Shown: in pieces, positions 26,030 through 34,365 of the stretch
Layout: each line of letters opens with the position of its first letter
How positions within the stretch are numbered: position 1 is the stretch's first letter
Source of the DNA: Sphingopyxis sp. YR583
GTDB taxonomy: Bacteria > Pseudomonadota > Alphaproteobacteria > Sphingomonadales > Sphingomonadaceae
NCBI RefSeq assembly: GCF_900108295.1
Contig: NZ_FNWK01000005.1
Coordinates: forward strand, 1-64,000
DNA length: 64,000 nucleotides
Direction: 5' to 3'
Position numbers and translations under genes: made by a program
The notes under the pieces: model-generated
The model's input: the letters and a program-made list of their open reading frames with translations, nothing else
What the model was told of the DNA's origin: nothing
Databases searched by the model: none

Positions 26030-26724
26030 TGAATGTCCTCTTGGTCGAAGACGATGTCGGCATCGGACGTTTTATCAGCCATGGTCTCAGGGCTCGCGGC
26101 CTTTCCGTACAGTGGGAACGCGTGGGTAGTCGGGTGCAAAACCTGGCAGCCTCCGGTCGCTTCAATGCCATCATTCTCGATCTCCTGTTACCCGACAGCG
26201 ACGGGCTCGATCTCTGCCGTGCAATCCGCAAGGCGGAACTCGGCATTCCCATCCTGGTTCTGACCGCTCGAACCGGCCTCGATGACAGGCTTGACGGCTT
26301 CTCGGCCGGAGCGGACGACTATCTTGGCAAACCATTTGCGTTCCTTGAGCTGGTAGCCAGAGTGAAAGCCCTTCTCGCACGCGACCAGCTGCGTAAGCCG
26401 GATCCCGTCGTGATCGGCCCGCTCCGTATCGATGCCGACGTCGACGTCGCAACATGGGATGGAAGAACGATCGAGCTAGGGGGGCGCAGCTTCGCCATGC
26501 TGTTGGCGCTCGCCCGGGCGCGCGGCGGCGTAATAAGTCGAGACGAACTGCTGGACGAAATTTGGGGCGAATCTATCGTTACCGATAACGCCTTGGACGC
26601 TTGTGCCAGTGCGCTTCGCCGGAGCCTGTCGGCGGTCACCAACCGTGCGATCGTCGCGGCTAAGCGGCGGGAAGGCTATTCTTTGCACATTGCAGATGCC
26701 GGGACCGACGGTGGAGAGTCATAG
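26029..26724 (+). CDS. OmpR-family response regulator
   Basis: A 231-residue regulator: receiver domain 1-115 with acidic pair Asp8-Asp9, phosphoacceptor Asp51 (AIILDLLLPDSDG) and the Lys of YLGKPF; winged-helix DNA-binding domain about 130-222 (LGGRSFAMLLALAR; VISRDELLDEIWGE; RREGYSLHI). The start GTG 26029 overlaps the kinase stop; the longer frame from 25972 lies inside the kinase. It is the cognate partner of the kinase. Its 3' end overlaps the convergent DUF6118-like gene by six bases. Confidence 0.92.
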   Translation: MNVLLVEDDVGIGRFISHGLRARGLSVQWERVGSRVQNLAASGRFNAIILDLLLPDSDGLDLCRAIRKAELGIPILVLTARTGLDDRLDGFSAGADDYLGKPFAFLELVARVKALLARDQLRKPDPVVIGPLRIDADVDVATWDGRTIELGGRSFAMLLALARARGGVISRDELLDEIWGESIVTDNALDACASALRRSLSAVTNRAIVAAKRREGYSLHIADAGTDGGES

Positions 26725-27222
26725 AATCAGTCGAAGGCCGGAGTAATACGACCTCGCCGGACCGCGCAGGCGCGGGCATGAGTGTTGGCTTTCTCCTACG
26801 GCCTTGGGGATGGCCGCTACGATCGCGACAACAACCAACCAGTACTTCTGCTGCTGCGCGCTGTTCGCCGATGCAGTGACCGCGGTGATGCCGCGCGCCG
26901 CGGCCTCGAGCTGCTGCTGCGCATTGTCCCATGCGCGGTGGTCATCCTGGCGCACGCTCTTGCCCGCCGCCTCAATCTGACCAGCGATCAACTGCGGCGA
27001 CAGGGCCAGCGCCGGGCGATCTTTCATCGCCGCGATTTCCTTGGCGATCGCGTCGCAGCGATCATGGATGCGTCCAAGCTCCGGGCTATAGTCGCGCGCA
27101 TGGAGCTCCTGCTGGCGCGCGGCAAAGCCATCGACGGAAGCCGTCAGGCCGGCAAGCCGCTGTCCCATCGCATCGAACGCCTGATCGGCGGAGAGGATGT
27201 CGGGGGGTGTGTCCTGTGTCAT
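26719..27222 (-). CDS. truncated DUF6118-like protein of an integrative element
   Basis: A 167-residue protein. Residues 1-135 (DILSADQAFDAMGQRLAGL; DYSPELGRIHDRCDAIAKEI; RPALALSPQLIAGQIEAA) look like DUF6118 proteins encoded beside relaxase genes in alphaproteobacterial conjugative elements. After YWLVVVAIVAAIPKAVG the frame turns into an unlike tail (SCPRLRGPARSYYSGLRLIL), suggesting a deletion near 26,790 removed the true C-terminus. It follows the integrase-relaxase chimera by nine bases, as DUF6118 genes follow traA. It is probably non-functional; the family name is from memory. Confidence 0.6.
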   Translation of the reverse strand: MTQDTPPDILSADQAFDAMGQRLAGLTASVDGFAARQQELHARDYSPELGRIHDRCDAIAKEIAAMKDRPALALSPQLIAGQIEAAGKSVRQDDHRAWDNAQQQLEAAARGITAVTASANSAQQQKYWLVVVAIVAAIPKAVGESQHSCPRLRGPARSYYSGLRLIL

Positions 27223-27231
27223 GGGGCAACC

Positions 27232-28821
27232 CTAAAGTCCAAGTCCGCGCGAACGCGAGGGGACGAGCCACTGCTGGAGATCCTGAGACAGCGGTTTCTT
27301 GCTCATGGCGTCCAGACCGAGCTGGGCGCGGCGATTCTGGAGCAGCGACTCGAGCTGCGGGTCGCGGTGCAGGCTCCTGGCCATATCCCCAAGCTGCTTG
27401 CCGGCCCGCTCAGCGCCGACATGATCATGGGCGCGTTTATGCTGCTGGAGCCGTTTCGCGGCTCCCTGCCATTCGGCAACGAACCGGTCGGCGCGGGCCT
27501 GCGTATCGATGCGAAGCGCCCGCTCGGCGCGCATCGCCTGAACCGCCCGCTCGGTACGGCCGCTCGCCGCCTCGGCGGTGAGCGCCGGGTCCCTCGCGAT
27601 CGCGGCGCCAAGATCGCGCGCACCGTCGGGCCGAACCCCGTCGAGTTCCCTTGCCGCCCTGGCCATCGCATCCTTCTGATGGATGGCGACACGCTCGTCC
27701 CAATAGCGTCCGCGATTGTAAATTCCGCGGATCACGTTTGCATCGGCATGCGCGAGCGAACGCTCGATCGCATCGGAATGCCACTTTCCGCTTTCGTTGA
27801 GCAGCGTGGAAGCCGTCGTTCTGAGGCCGTGCGCCGTCACTTCACCCGTGGCATATCCCATCCTACGGAAGGCTTGGTTCATCGTGTTCTCGCTCATGGG
27901 CCGACGCGAGGTGTGGAAGGCGGGGAAGACAAAACCCTTGGGACCGGTCAGGTCGTACAGAGTCCTAAGGTAGTTAAGCACCTGCCGCGATAACGGCACG
28001 GCATGGGGCCGCCGCATTTTCATGCGCTCCAGCGGCACGGTCCAAACAGCTTTGTCGAAGTCGATCTCGCCCCACAACGCCTGTCGCAGTTCGCCCGGCC
28101 GCGCCATTACATGTGGCGCGATCTGGCAGGCGAGGCGGGTGATGGCATTGCCGGGATAGCTGTCGATCGCGCGGAGGAGTCCCCCTACCGCGCCAGGTTC
28201 GAGCAACGCCGCATGGTGCGTCACGCGAGGCGTAATTAGTGCCCCCTGCAGGACTGCAGTTGGATCAGACTCGCCCCTGCCCGTTGCCACAGCGTAGCGA
28301 AAGATGCGGCTGGCGAATGATCGCGCGCGGCGCGCGGTCTCGTGCTTTCCGCGCGCCTCGATCCTCTTTAATGCTGCAAGTATCTCGATCGGTTTAATGT
28401 CGGCTACCGGCATGCCCGCAATGGGCTTGAGCTGATCCAAAAGCCAAATGGCTTTTGTCGTGGTTGCCTCAGCGCGGCCCTCCGCAACCGTCTTTTCGAT
28501 ATATTCCTTCGCAAGATCACCGAAGGTGTTTGCGGCCTTGAATTGCGCGACGAGCTTATCGCGCTTGCGATCGGCAAGCGGGTCGATGCCATCGCGTAGT
28601 TTTCGCCGCGCATCATCCCGCAGTTGCCTCGCCTCCGCCAGCCGCGCTTCGGGATAAGCACCCAAGGCGATCCGGTTCGTCTTTCCGAGAAAGCGATATT
28701 TAAACCGCCAAAGCTTCGCCCCACTCGGTCGCACTTCCAAATAAAGGCCCCTCCCGTCGGTCCGGCTGTAGGGTCTACTTTTGGCCTTCAACGACCGGAT
28801 CATAACATCAGTAAGAGACAT
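27232..28821 (-). CDS. tyrosine integrase fused to the tail of a TraA-type relaxase
   Basis: A 529-residue protein. Residues 1-90 are the arm-type DNA-binding domain (LYLEVRPSGAKLWRFKYRF), about 100-190 the core-binding domain, and 200-378 the catalytic domain with R241, H331-x-x-R334, H358 and nucleophile Tyr368 (GIYNRGRYW), all present. Family members end near 400. Here the frame continues for about 150 residues (ARDLGAAIARDPALTAEA; RADRFVAEWQGAAKRL; MARSLHRDPQLESLLQNRRA; SRSRGLGL) that look like the C-terminus of TraA/MobA relaxases. The gene is oriented away from the 3' end of tRNA-Leu, its likely attachment site. The junction is near 27,690. See findings. Confidence 0.85.
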   Translation of the reverse strand: MSLTDVMIRSLKAKSRPYSRTDGRGLYLEVRPSGAKLWRFKYRFLGKTNRIALGAYPEARLAEARQLRDDARRKLRDGIDPLADRKRDKLVAQFKAANTFGDLAKEYIEKTVAEGRAEATTTKAIWLLDQLKPIAGMPVADIKPIEILAALKRIEARGKHETARRARSFASRIFRYAVATGRGESDPTAVLQGALITPRVTHHAALLEPGAVGGLLRAIDSYPGNAITRLACQIAPHVMARPGELRQALWGEIDFDKAVWTVPLERMKMRRPHAVPLSRQVLNYLRTLYDLTGPKGFVFPAFHTSRRPMSENTMNQAFRRMGYATGEVTAHGLRTTASTLLNESGKWHSDAIERSLAHADANVIRGIYNRGRYWDERVAIHQKDAMARAARELDGVRPDGARDLGAAIARDPALTAEAASGRTERAVQAMRAERALRIDTQARADRFVAEWQGAAKRLQQHKRAHDHVGAERAGKQLGDMARSLHRDPQLESLLQNRRAQLGLDAMSKKPLSQDLQQWLVPSRSRGLGL

Positions 28822-28885
28822 CGACTCAACTCCTGCAAGCAGGCCTTGGCCAGCGTCGGATCATCGACACGACATCTCGGAGATG

Positions 28886-28940
28886 AATGGGGCCACCGGA
28901 AATTGATGTTGGGGCCATCGCCCTATCCGGTGGCCCCATT
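28886..28940. repeat. 15-base inverted repeat with internal third copy
   Basis: AATGGGGCCACCGGA at 28886-28900 is the exact inverse of TCCGGTGGCCCCATT at 28926-28940, with a 25-base spacer that contains a further TGGGGCCAT. It lies between the integrase start and the tRNA. Repeated GGGGCCA words resemble the multi-repeat ends of IS21-type elements, but could equally be integrase arm sites or an operator. Confidence 0.6.
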
Positions 28941-29051
28941 TCCACTGAGATCGAGTGAAATATTCTCGGACGTCAAAAGACAAGACCAAGGAGAAAATGG
29001 CAGATTTCCGCCGTTTTGTCGATGGCGGTGGGTCGTCATGAGAACGGAAAG

Positions 29052-29136
29052 TGGTGCCCCTGGCCGGACTCGAACCAGCACTCCTTGCGGAACTCGATTT
29101 TGAGTCGAGCGCGTCTACCAATTTCACCACAGGGGC
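29052..29136 (-). tRNA. tRNA-Leu (anticodon CAA)
   Basis: The minus strand reads GCCCCTG at the 5' end pairing with CAGGGGC at the 3' end, discriminator A and encoded CCA. The anticodon stem-loop CTCGA-CTCAAAA-TCGAG gives CAA, and TGGTTCGAGTCCGGCC forms the T arm. A long variable arm marks it as a class II leucine tRNA, with 85 bases including CCA. Its 3' end faces the integrase, the usual arrangement at a tRNA attachment site. Confidence 0.95.
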
Positions 29137-29161
29137 CCATGATCATGGGGCGCCGGACAGC

Positions 29162-29190
29162 GCGGCGCTTCCCCTAGGGCGAAGCGCCGC
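29162..29190 (-). terminator. hairpin after aldehyde dehydrogenase gene
   Basis: GCGGCGCTTC and GAAGCGCCGC form a 10-base-pair stem with a CCCTAGGGC loop, 12 bases after the stop of the gene ending at 29202. No T-run follows, so it is a probable terminator or 3'-stabilising structure. Confidence 0.6.
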
Positions 29191-29201
29191 ATCTTGCCAA
29201 G

Positions 29202-30656
29202 CTATTTCTTGAGCTCTTTCGCCAGCGTCTTTGCAGTCGCCTTGCCATAGGGCGGCTTGAAGCCCGCCAATCCCGCAACGTCGAGCTTCGGCTGGCGATA
29301 GACCGCGCGCGCATGGCTGAAGGTGCGGAATCCGTCGACCCCGTGATAATTGCCCATGCCCGACGGTCCGACCCCGCCGAAGGGCAGATCCTCCATCGCG
29401 TTATGGAAAAGCACGTCGTTGACCGTGACGCCGCCCGAGATCGTCCGCGTCAGCACGCGATCTTCCTCGCTCTTGTCCTGACCGAAATAATAAAGGCCGA
29501 GCGGGCGGTCGTTCGCGTTCACATAATCGATCGCGTCGTCGATGCTCTTGTAGGTTTTCACCGGCAGGATGGGGCCGAAGATTTCCTCCTGCATCACTTT
29601 CATGTCGTCGGTCGGGTTGCGCACGATGTGGAGCGGCATCTTGTGGCCGTTCGAGCTTGCAAAATCCTCACCGCCCGGATTGACCTCGATCACCTCGGCG
29701 CCCTTCTCGCGTGCATCGGCGAGATAGCTCTGAAGCCGGTCGTAATTGCGCGTGTTCACAACCGACGTGTAGTCGTCATTCGCCAGCAACGTCGGGTACA
29801 GCGCGGTCGCGCCCTTGGTTACGCTGTCGATCACCGCGCCTTCCTGGTCCTCGGCGACGAGCAGATAGTCGGGCGCGAGGCAGATCTGCCCCGCATTCAT
29901 CATCTTACCGAGCGCGACGCGCTGGCCGACGAGATCCTTGTTTGCGCTGCGTCCGATGAAGGTGGGCGACTTGCCCCCGAGTTCGAGCGTGACAGGCACG
30001 AGATTATCGGCCGCCGCACGCATGATATGCTTGCCGACGCTGGTCGCGCCGGTGAAGATCATATGGTCGAAAGCAAGCTTCGAGAACGCGACGCCAACGT
30101 CGGAATCGCCCGTGAACACCGCCATTTCGCTTTCGTCGAAATAGTCGGGCACCAGCCGCGCCATCAGCGCCGAGACATTTTCGGTGAATTCCGACGGTTT
30201 GATCATCGCGCGGTTGCCCGCTGCCAGAATGCCCGCCATCGGCACAAAGACCATTCCGACGGGAAAATTCCAAGGGCTCACCACCCCTACGACACCCTTC
30301 GGCTGGTACACGACTTCGGCCTTCGCGCCGAGCAGGCCGAGCGGGAAGGTCGGCTTGCGCTTCTCGCCCTTCGACCACGCGGCCATATGTTTTTTCGCGT
30401 GTTTCAGGGCGCTCACCGACGGCATGATGTCGGTCATCAGCGTCTGTTCGCGGCTGCGATGGCCGAAATCCTCGCTCACCGCCTTTGCGAAGTCCTCGCT
30501 ATGATCGACGAGCAGCGCGATCGCGCGGTCGATGCGGTCGGTGCGGACGCTCAGGCTTTCGGGCATGGCAGCGGTAAAGCTCGCCTTCTGCGCCGCGAGC
30601 ACTTCGTGCATGCGCGCCGTTTCGCCGGCAATATCCTGCTTGATCGCGGTAGCCAT
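29202..30656 (-). CDS. aldehyde dehydrogenase, coniferyl-aldehyde-dehydrogenase type
   Basis: A 484-residue ALDH of the group often named coniferyl aldehyde dehydrogenase (CalB). It has SPWNFPVGMV, the cofactor loop FTGATSVGKHIM, VTLELGGKSPTFI with the general-base Glu, and the catalytic Cys in NAGQICLAPDY. EEIFGPILPV and PFGGVGPSGMGNYHG complete the fold. It would oxidise an aldehyde to the acid with NAD(P)+. The exact substrate is not shown; fatty or aromatic aldehydes are equally possible. The C-terminus (ATAKTLAKELKK) is basic. It is a single-gene unit. Confidence 0.9.
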   Translation of the reverse strand: MATAIKQDIAGETARMHEVLAAQKASFTAAMPESLSVRTDRIDRAIALLVDHSEDFAKAVSEDFGHRSREQTLMTDIMPSVSALKHAKKHMAAWSKGEKRKPTFPLGLLGAKAEVVYQPKGVVGVVSPWNFPVGMVFVPMAGILAAGNRAMIKPSEFTENVSALMARLVPDYFDESEMAVFTGDSDVGVAFSKLAFDHMIFTGATSVGKHIMRAAADNLVPVTLELGGKSPTFIGRSANKDLVGQRVALGKMMNAGQICLAPDYLLVAEDQEGAVIDSVTKGATALYPTLLANDDYTSVVNTRNYDRLQSYLADAREKGAEVIEVNPGGEDFASSNGHKMPLHIVRNPTDDMKVMQEEIFGPILPVKTYKSIDDAIDYVNANDRPLGLYYFGQDKSEEDRVLTRTISGGVTVNDVLFHNAMEDLPFGGVGPSGMGNYHGVDGFRTFSHARAVYRQPKLDVAGLAGFKPPYGKATAKTLAKELKK

Positions 30657-30783
30657 GACCCATCTCCCCTAAAGCTGTGCGGGCGACGTTTGATCATGCC
30701 GCGCGTCGGGTTGCAAGGTGAAACGGATCGATCGATCTTCCGTTGGCGGCACAATGGTTATCCCCGGGCTGGCAAGTCGGGCG

Positions 30784-31170
30784 CTAGAAGCAAAGCGCGT
30801 CGCCGCCATAGGCCCGCACATTGCGGATCGTCCCGTCGGAATTGACGAACCAATTTATCTTGAACTCTTTTCCGCATTTGCTGTCGAGTATCTCGAGCAA
30901 CGCCGACCGGCGTTCGGTGCCCCCTTCCGTAATTTCGAATTTCTCGGCGACCAGCCATTTGCGCAGGGCAGCCTCATCGCTTCCTTCGGGAAAGGCGCGG
31001 TGGAACTCGGTCGCGGCATAGGGGTCGTCGAGCGATGCATTCTTCAAAAGCCCGGGTGGTTTGGGTGCAACCTGGTCGATCAGCGCGACGGTCAGTGGCT
31101 CGCGGAAGGCCATGACGCCCGCGGCAGCCATCGCAAGAACCGCAATCACATAGACCAATGTTCTCAGCAT
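30784..31170 (-). CDS. hypothetical membrane-anchored protein
   Basis: A 128-residue protein with an N-terminal helix or uncleaved signal (LVYVIAVLAMAAAGVMAF), a charged middle and the end FVNSDGTIRNVRAYGGDALCF. The end looks like a small beta domain with two Cys (SKCGKEF, ALCF) that may pair. GGGAGG is well placed before the ATG. No family recognised. It is divergent to the thiolase gene, with 193 bases between. Confidence 0.7.
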   Translation of the reverse strand: MLRTLVYVIAVLAMAAAGVMAFREPLTVALIDQVAPKPPGLLKNASLDDPYAATEFHRAFPEGSDEAALRKWLVAEKFEITEGGTERRSALLEILDSKCGKEFKINWFVNSDGTIRNVRAYGGDALCF

Positions 31171-31363
31171 GGTAGCCGACCTCCCTGTTGCGCCCGCGCT
31201 TCTAGATACCCACTGTTGAGGATTTCCTAATCGGCTGCCTCATGGCCAGGCGGCCGCGCGACCGCCCGCCGTCGACCGTCGAATAGGCACGCCCCCTTTC
31301 GCAAGTGCAGCAAAGACGCTAAGCGACCCGCCGACGTATCTTTCCCCTACGGAGTCTCTCGAT

Positions 31364-32551
31364 ATGACCGCCACCGATCCCGTCGTTTTCCTTTCCTACG
31401 CGCGCACCCCGATGGGCAGCATGCAGGGTAGCCTGTCGGACGCGAGCGCGACCGATCTCGGCGCGACCGCGGTCAAGGCAGCGGTCGAGCGCGCCGGCGT
31501 GTCGGGCGACGACATCGAGCGCATCTATATGGGCTGCGTGCTTCCCGCCGGCCTCGGCCAGGCACCCGCGCGCCAGGCCGCGATCAAGGCGGGCCTGCCC
31601 AAGTCGGTGCAGGCGACGACCGTCAACAAGGTGTGCGGTTCGGGTATGCAGACCGTGATCATGGGCGCCGAAGCGCTCGCCGCGGGCAGCGTCGACCTGG
31701 TCGTCGCGGGCGGCATGGAGTCGATGACCAACGCGCCGTACCTTCTGAAGAAGCACCGCTCGGGCGCGCGCATCGGGCACGACACCGCCTATGATCATAT
31801 GTTCCTCGACGGTCTGGAAGATGCCTATGAAGCCGGCCGCGCGATGGGCACCTTTGCTCAGGATACCGCCGATGCGTACCAGCTCAGCCGCCAGTCGCAG
31901 GACGATTATTCGATCGAATCGCTGAGCCGCGCCAAGGCCGCGATCGCTGCTGGCGCCTTCGCCAGTGAAATCGCTCCGGTCACCATCTCGGGCCGCAAGG
32001 GCGACGTGGTCGTCGACACCGACGAAGCCCCCGGCAAGGGCATGCCCGACAAGATCCCGACGCTGAAGCCCGCCTTCGCGAAGGACGGCACGATCACCGC
32101 GGCGACCAGCTCGTCGATTTCGGACGGCGCGGCCGCCGTAGTACTGACGCGCCAGTCGGTTGCCGACGCCAAGGGCGCCAAGCCCGTGGCTAAGCTCGTC
32201 GCGCACGCTGCGCACGCACAGGAACCGAAGGACTTCACCGTCGCGCCCGTCGGGGCGATCAACAAGCTGCTCGCGAAGACCGGCTGGGCGATCGGCGACG
32301 TCGACCTGTTCGAAGTCAATGAAGCCTTCGCCTGCGTCGCGATGTTTGCGATGCACGACCTCGGCATCCCGCACGAGAAGATCAACGTCCATGGCGGCGC
32401 AACCGCGCTCGGCCACCCTATCGGCGCCAGCGGCACGCGCATCATCACCACGCTGATCGCGGCGCTCCAGCGCCACGGCAAGACGCGCGGAATCGCGAGC
32501 CTGTGCATCGGCGGCGGCGAAGCGACGGCAGTTGCGGTCGAACTGGTCTGA
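31364..32551 (+). CDS. acetyl-CoA C-acetyltransferase (thiolase)
   Basis: A 395-residue thiolase, the normal length. The nucleophile Cys91 lies in KVCGSGM, the catalytic His in HGGATALGHPIGASG, and the second Cys in CIGGGEA near the C-terminus. It catalyses reversible condensation of two acetyl-CoA to acetoacetyl-CoA, or the last step of fatty-acid degradation. It is transcribed alone, with a strong hairpin 24 bases after the stop, so the biosynthetic versus degradative role cannot be read from context. The sequence resembles PhaA/AtoB-type enzymes. Confidence 0.92.
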   Translation: MTATDPVVFLSYARTPMGSMQGSLSDASATDLGATAVKAAVERAGVSGDDIERIYMGCVLPAGLGQAPARQAAIKAGLPKSVQATTVNKVCGSGMQTVIMGAEALAAGSVDLVVAGGMESMTNAPYLLKKHRSGARIGHDTAYDHMFLDGLEDAYEAGRAMGTFAQDTADAYQLSRQSQDDYSIESLSRAKAAIAAGAFASEIAPVTISGRKGDVVVDTDEAPGKGMPDKIPTLKPAFAKDGTITAATSSSISDGAAAVVLTRQSVADAKGAKPVAKLVAHAAHAQEPKDFTVAPVGAINKLLAKTGWAIGDVDLFEVNEAFACVAMFAMHDLGIPHEKINVHGGATALGHPIGASGTRIITTLIAALQRHGKTRGIASLCIGGGEATAVAVELV

Positions 32552-32574
32552 ACCGCCCATTTTCGAAAAGTTCC

Positions 32575-32600
32575 ACGGCGCCGTCGCAAGACGGCGCCGT
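32575..32600 (+). terminator. thiolase terminator hairpin
   Basis: ACGGCGCCGTC and GACGGCGCCGT form a perfect 11-base-pair stem with a stable GCAA tetraloop. Only a few T follow. Confidence 0.75.
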
Positions 32601-32744
32601 TTCGTCGCCTAGCCGCGACAATTTGCGACACTAATGTCCTGAAAATAAACGGCGCATTCCGGCTCCGTTCAAATCGAATCGCCTATTCCATATTTGTCAT
32701 CGGGCAGATCCCCTCCCCCTGACCGATTGAAAAGGAATGGCACA

Positions 32745-33212
32745 ATGAAGAGCAAATTTCTCACCGCCGGCCTGATCGCCGCGATGATGATCCCGGCCGC
32801 CGCGCAGGCACAGAACCGCGAGATCCGCAACGATCGCAAGGAATTGCGCGAGGAACAGCGCGACCTGCGGAATGCGCAACGCTATGGCGACCGCGGCGAC
32901 GTTCGCGATGCCCGCCGCGACGTGCGCGATGCCCGTCAGGATCTGCGCGAAAGCCAGCGCGACTGGCGCCGCGACACGCGCTACCAGAATTATCGCGCGC
33001 CGTTCAAATATCAGTCGTTCCGCGTCGGCTCGACCCTACGTTCGAACTATTATGCGCCCAGCTATCGCCCGGCATGGGACAGCCGCTGGGGCGTGCCGCG
33101 CGCGGGCCGCAACCTGACCTACGTCCGCCACTATAACGACCTGCTGCTCGTCAACGAGCGTAACGGCCGGGTGGTGAAGGTATACCGCAACCACTTCAAC
33201 TGGCGCCGCTAA
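32745..33212 (+). CDS. RcnB-family periplasmic protein
   Basis: A 155-residue exported protein. The signal peptide is MKSKFLTAGLIAAMMIPAAAQAQ. A long charged helix with Arg/Asp repeats (RNDRKELREEQRDLRNAQR; DVRDARRDVRDARQDLRES) is followed by the RcnB C-terminal motif (YNDLLLVNERNGRVVKVY). RcnB of E. coli affects nickel/cobalt homeostasis, but most homologues are uncharacterised. ATG 32745 is preferred over 32694 because AAGGA precedes it. It is a single gene with its own terminator. Confidence 0.85.
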   Translation: MKSKFLTAGLIAAMMIPAAAQAQNREIRNDRKELREEQRDLRNAQRYGDRGDVRDARRDVRDARQDLRESQRDWRRDTRYQNYRAPFKYQSFRVGSTLRSNYYAPSYRPAWDSRWGVPRAGRNLTYVRHYNDLLLVNERNGRVVKVYRNHFNWRR

Positions 33213-33238
33213 ACGATAATATCCTTTCGTTTCAAAGA

Positions 33239-33267
33239 GGGTCGATGGGCAACCATCGGCCCTTTTT
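33239..33267 (+). terminator. rho-independent terminator after RcnB-like gene
   Basis: GGGTCGATGG and CCATCGGCCC form a 10-base-pair stem (one T-G wobble) around a GCAA tetraloop, followed by five T. Confidence 0.9.
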
Positions 33268-33340
33268 CGTGGCGCGATTGTCGTTGCTGGAAACGCGCGG
33301 AAAGCATAGCCTGCGCCCATTCCTGTTGGGAGAAATCGAC

Positions 33341-33739
33341 ATGAAAAAGCTCGTTCTTCTTGCCGCGCTGACCGCGCTGTCAGCCTGTTCGCAAAAAGCC
33401 CAAGAGTCGAAGGATACCGCCGCCGCGCCGACCGAAACGGCCGCCCCCGCCCCGGCAGCCAATCCGGGCACCGCGCCGGGCAGCTATGACGTCAAAATGG
33501 CCGATGGGACGATGGCTTCGACGGTCATCAACGCCGATGGCACCTATGTCGACACCGACGCGGCAGGCAAGACCGTCAATAAAGGCAAGTTCACGCACAA
33601 GGACGGCAAGGACTGTTTCGACCCCGACGGCGATGAGGCCGAAGTGTGTTGGAGCCTGTCGCCCGTCGCCGCGGATGGCAGCTTCACCGCCACCGCGCCC
33701 GACCAAATGGCCGTGACGGTTACGCCCAAAAAGAGCTGA
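33341..33739 (+). CDS. small lipoprotein
   Basis: A 132-residue lipoprotein: signal MKKLVLLAALTALSAC with lipobox LSAC, an Ala/Pro/Thr linker, then a compact acidic domain (GSYDVKMADGTMASTVINAD; GKFTHKDGKDCFDPDGDEAE). The domain reads like a small beta-rich periplasmic unit found in sphingomonads, with no enzyme motif. GGGAG is eight bases before the ATG. The upstream in-frame start at 33245 runs through the terminator and is rejected. Convergent with the SH3 gene. Confidence 0.8.
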   Translation: MKKLVLLAALTALSACSQKAQESKDTAAAPTETAAPAPAANPGTAPGSYDVKMADGTMASTVINADGTYVDTDAAGKTVNKGKFTHKDGKDCFDPDGDEAEVCWSLSPVAADGSFTATAPDQMAVTVTPKKS

Positions 33740-33780
33740 TCAAGCGGCGGATTCAGGACCGGCCGATATTGGAAGCGCGA

Positions 33781-34239
33781 TCAGTCGCCCCAGATATGGT
33801 CGGTCTGGATCCAGCCCTTGCGACCCTTGACGTCGAACAGGCACCAGCCGTTCTTGCAATCGGTGATCCGGCCGACGACGCCGGGCTCGGCGCGATAGGC
33901 AACCGCCGCTGACGCGCTCGCATCCTCACGCATCGGACGGATTTCGCCGGTGACGATCGCGGTGCGCGTCCGGCTAAGAAGCCGGGCCGCCATCCAGCCT
34001 TGCGTGCCATCGGGGTCTTCGATCTTGCGCCAGGTTTCAAAGCGCGCGACGACCTTTACCGGCAGGTCCTTGCGCCGATATTCCCACGTCACAGGGACAT
34101 CGGGCGACGGCCCTTTGCGCATCCGCGCTTCGTCGACGTTGATCGACGCCCAATAAGGCAATTCGACATCGGATTGTGCGGCGGCCGGTCCCACGGTGGC
34201 CATCAGCACGGCGGCGATCAAGATATGGCGGCTGGTCAT
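33781..34239 (-). CDS. exported SH3-domain protein
   Basis: A 152-residue exported protein with signal peptide MTSRHILIAAVLMATVGPAAAQ and two bacterial SH3-like units: residues about 33-90 (EARMRKGPSPDVPVTWEYRR; GWMAARLLS) and about 95-150 (RAEPGVVGRITDCKNGWCLF; GRKGWIQTDHIWGD). This matches the SH3 domain family of periplasmic proteins thought to bind peptidoglycan peptides. No catalytic domain is attached. Confidence 0.85.
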   Translation of the reverse strand: MTSRHILIAAVLMATVGPAAAQSDVELPYWASINVDEARMRKGPSPDVPVTWEYRRKDLPVKVVARFETWRKIEDPDGTQGWMAARLLSRTRTAIVTGEIRPMREDASASAAVAYRAEPGVVGRITDCKNGWCLFDVKGRKGWIQTDHIWGD

Positions 34240-34365
34240 TGCTCTGCCTTGTCAAACTCATACCCGCATTTCAACCGTTCGCCGCGCAAAAGGCTGCGTT
34301 CGTCCCCAGCCTTTTTCATCGCGGACGCTCTTGACCGTCCTTGCGCGGCGCGCTCTATCGGCGCC

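Noticed and set aside
26740..29080. Attachment-site direct repeat for the element at tRNA-Leu
   Set aside because: Only a 7-8-base match (GCCGGAC) was found near 26,756, which is expected by chance in this base composition.
31319..32560. 413-residue minus-strand frame over the thiolase gene
   Set aside because: Antisense to a thiolase with all catalytic motifs. Long antisense frames are common in this genome's codon use.
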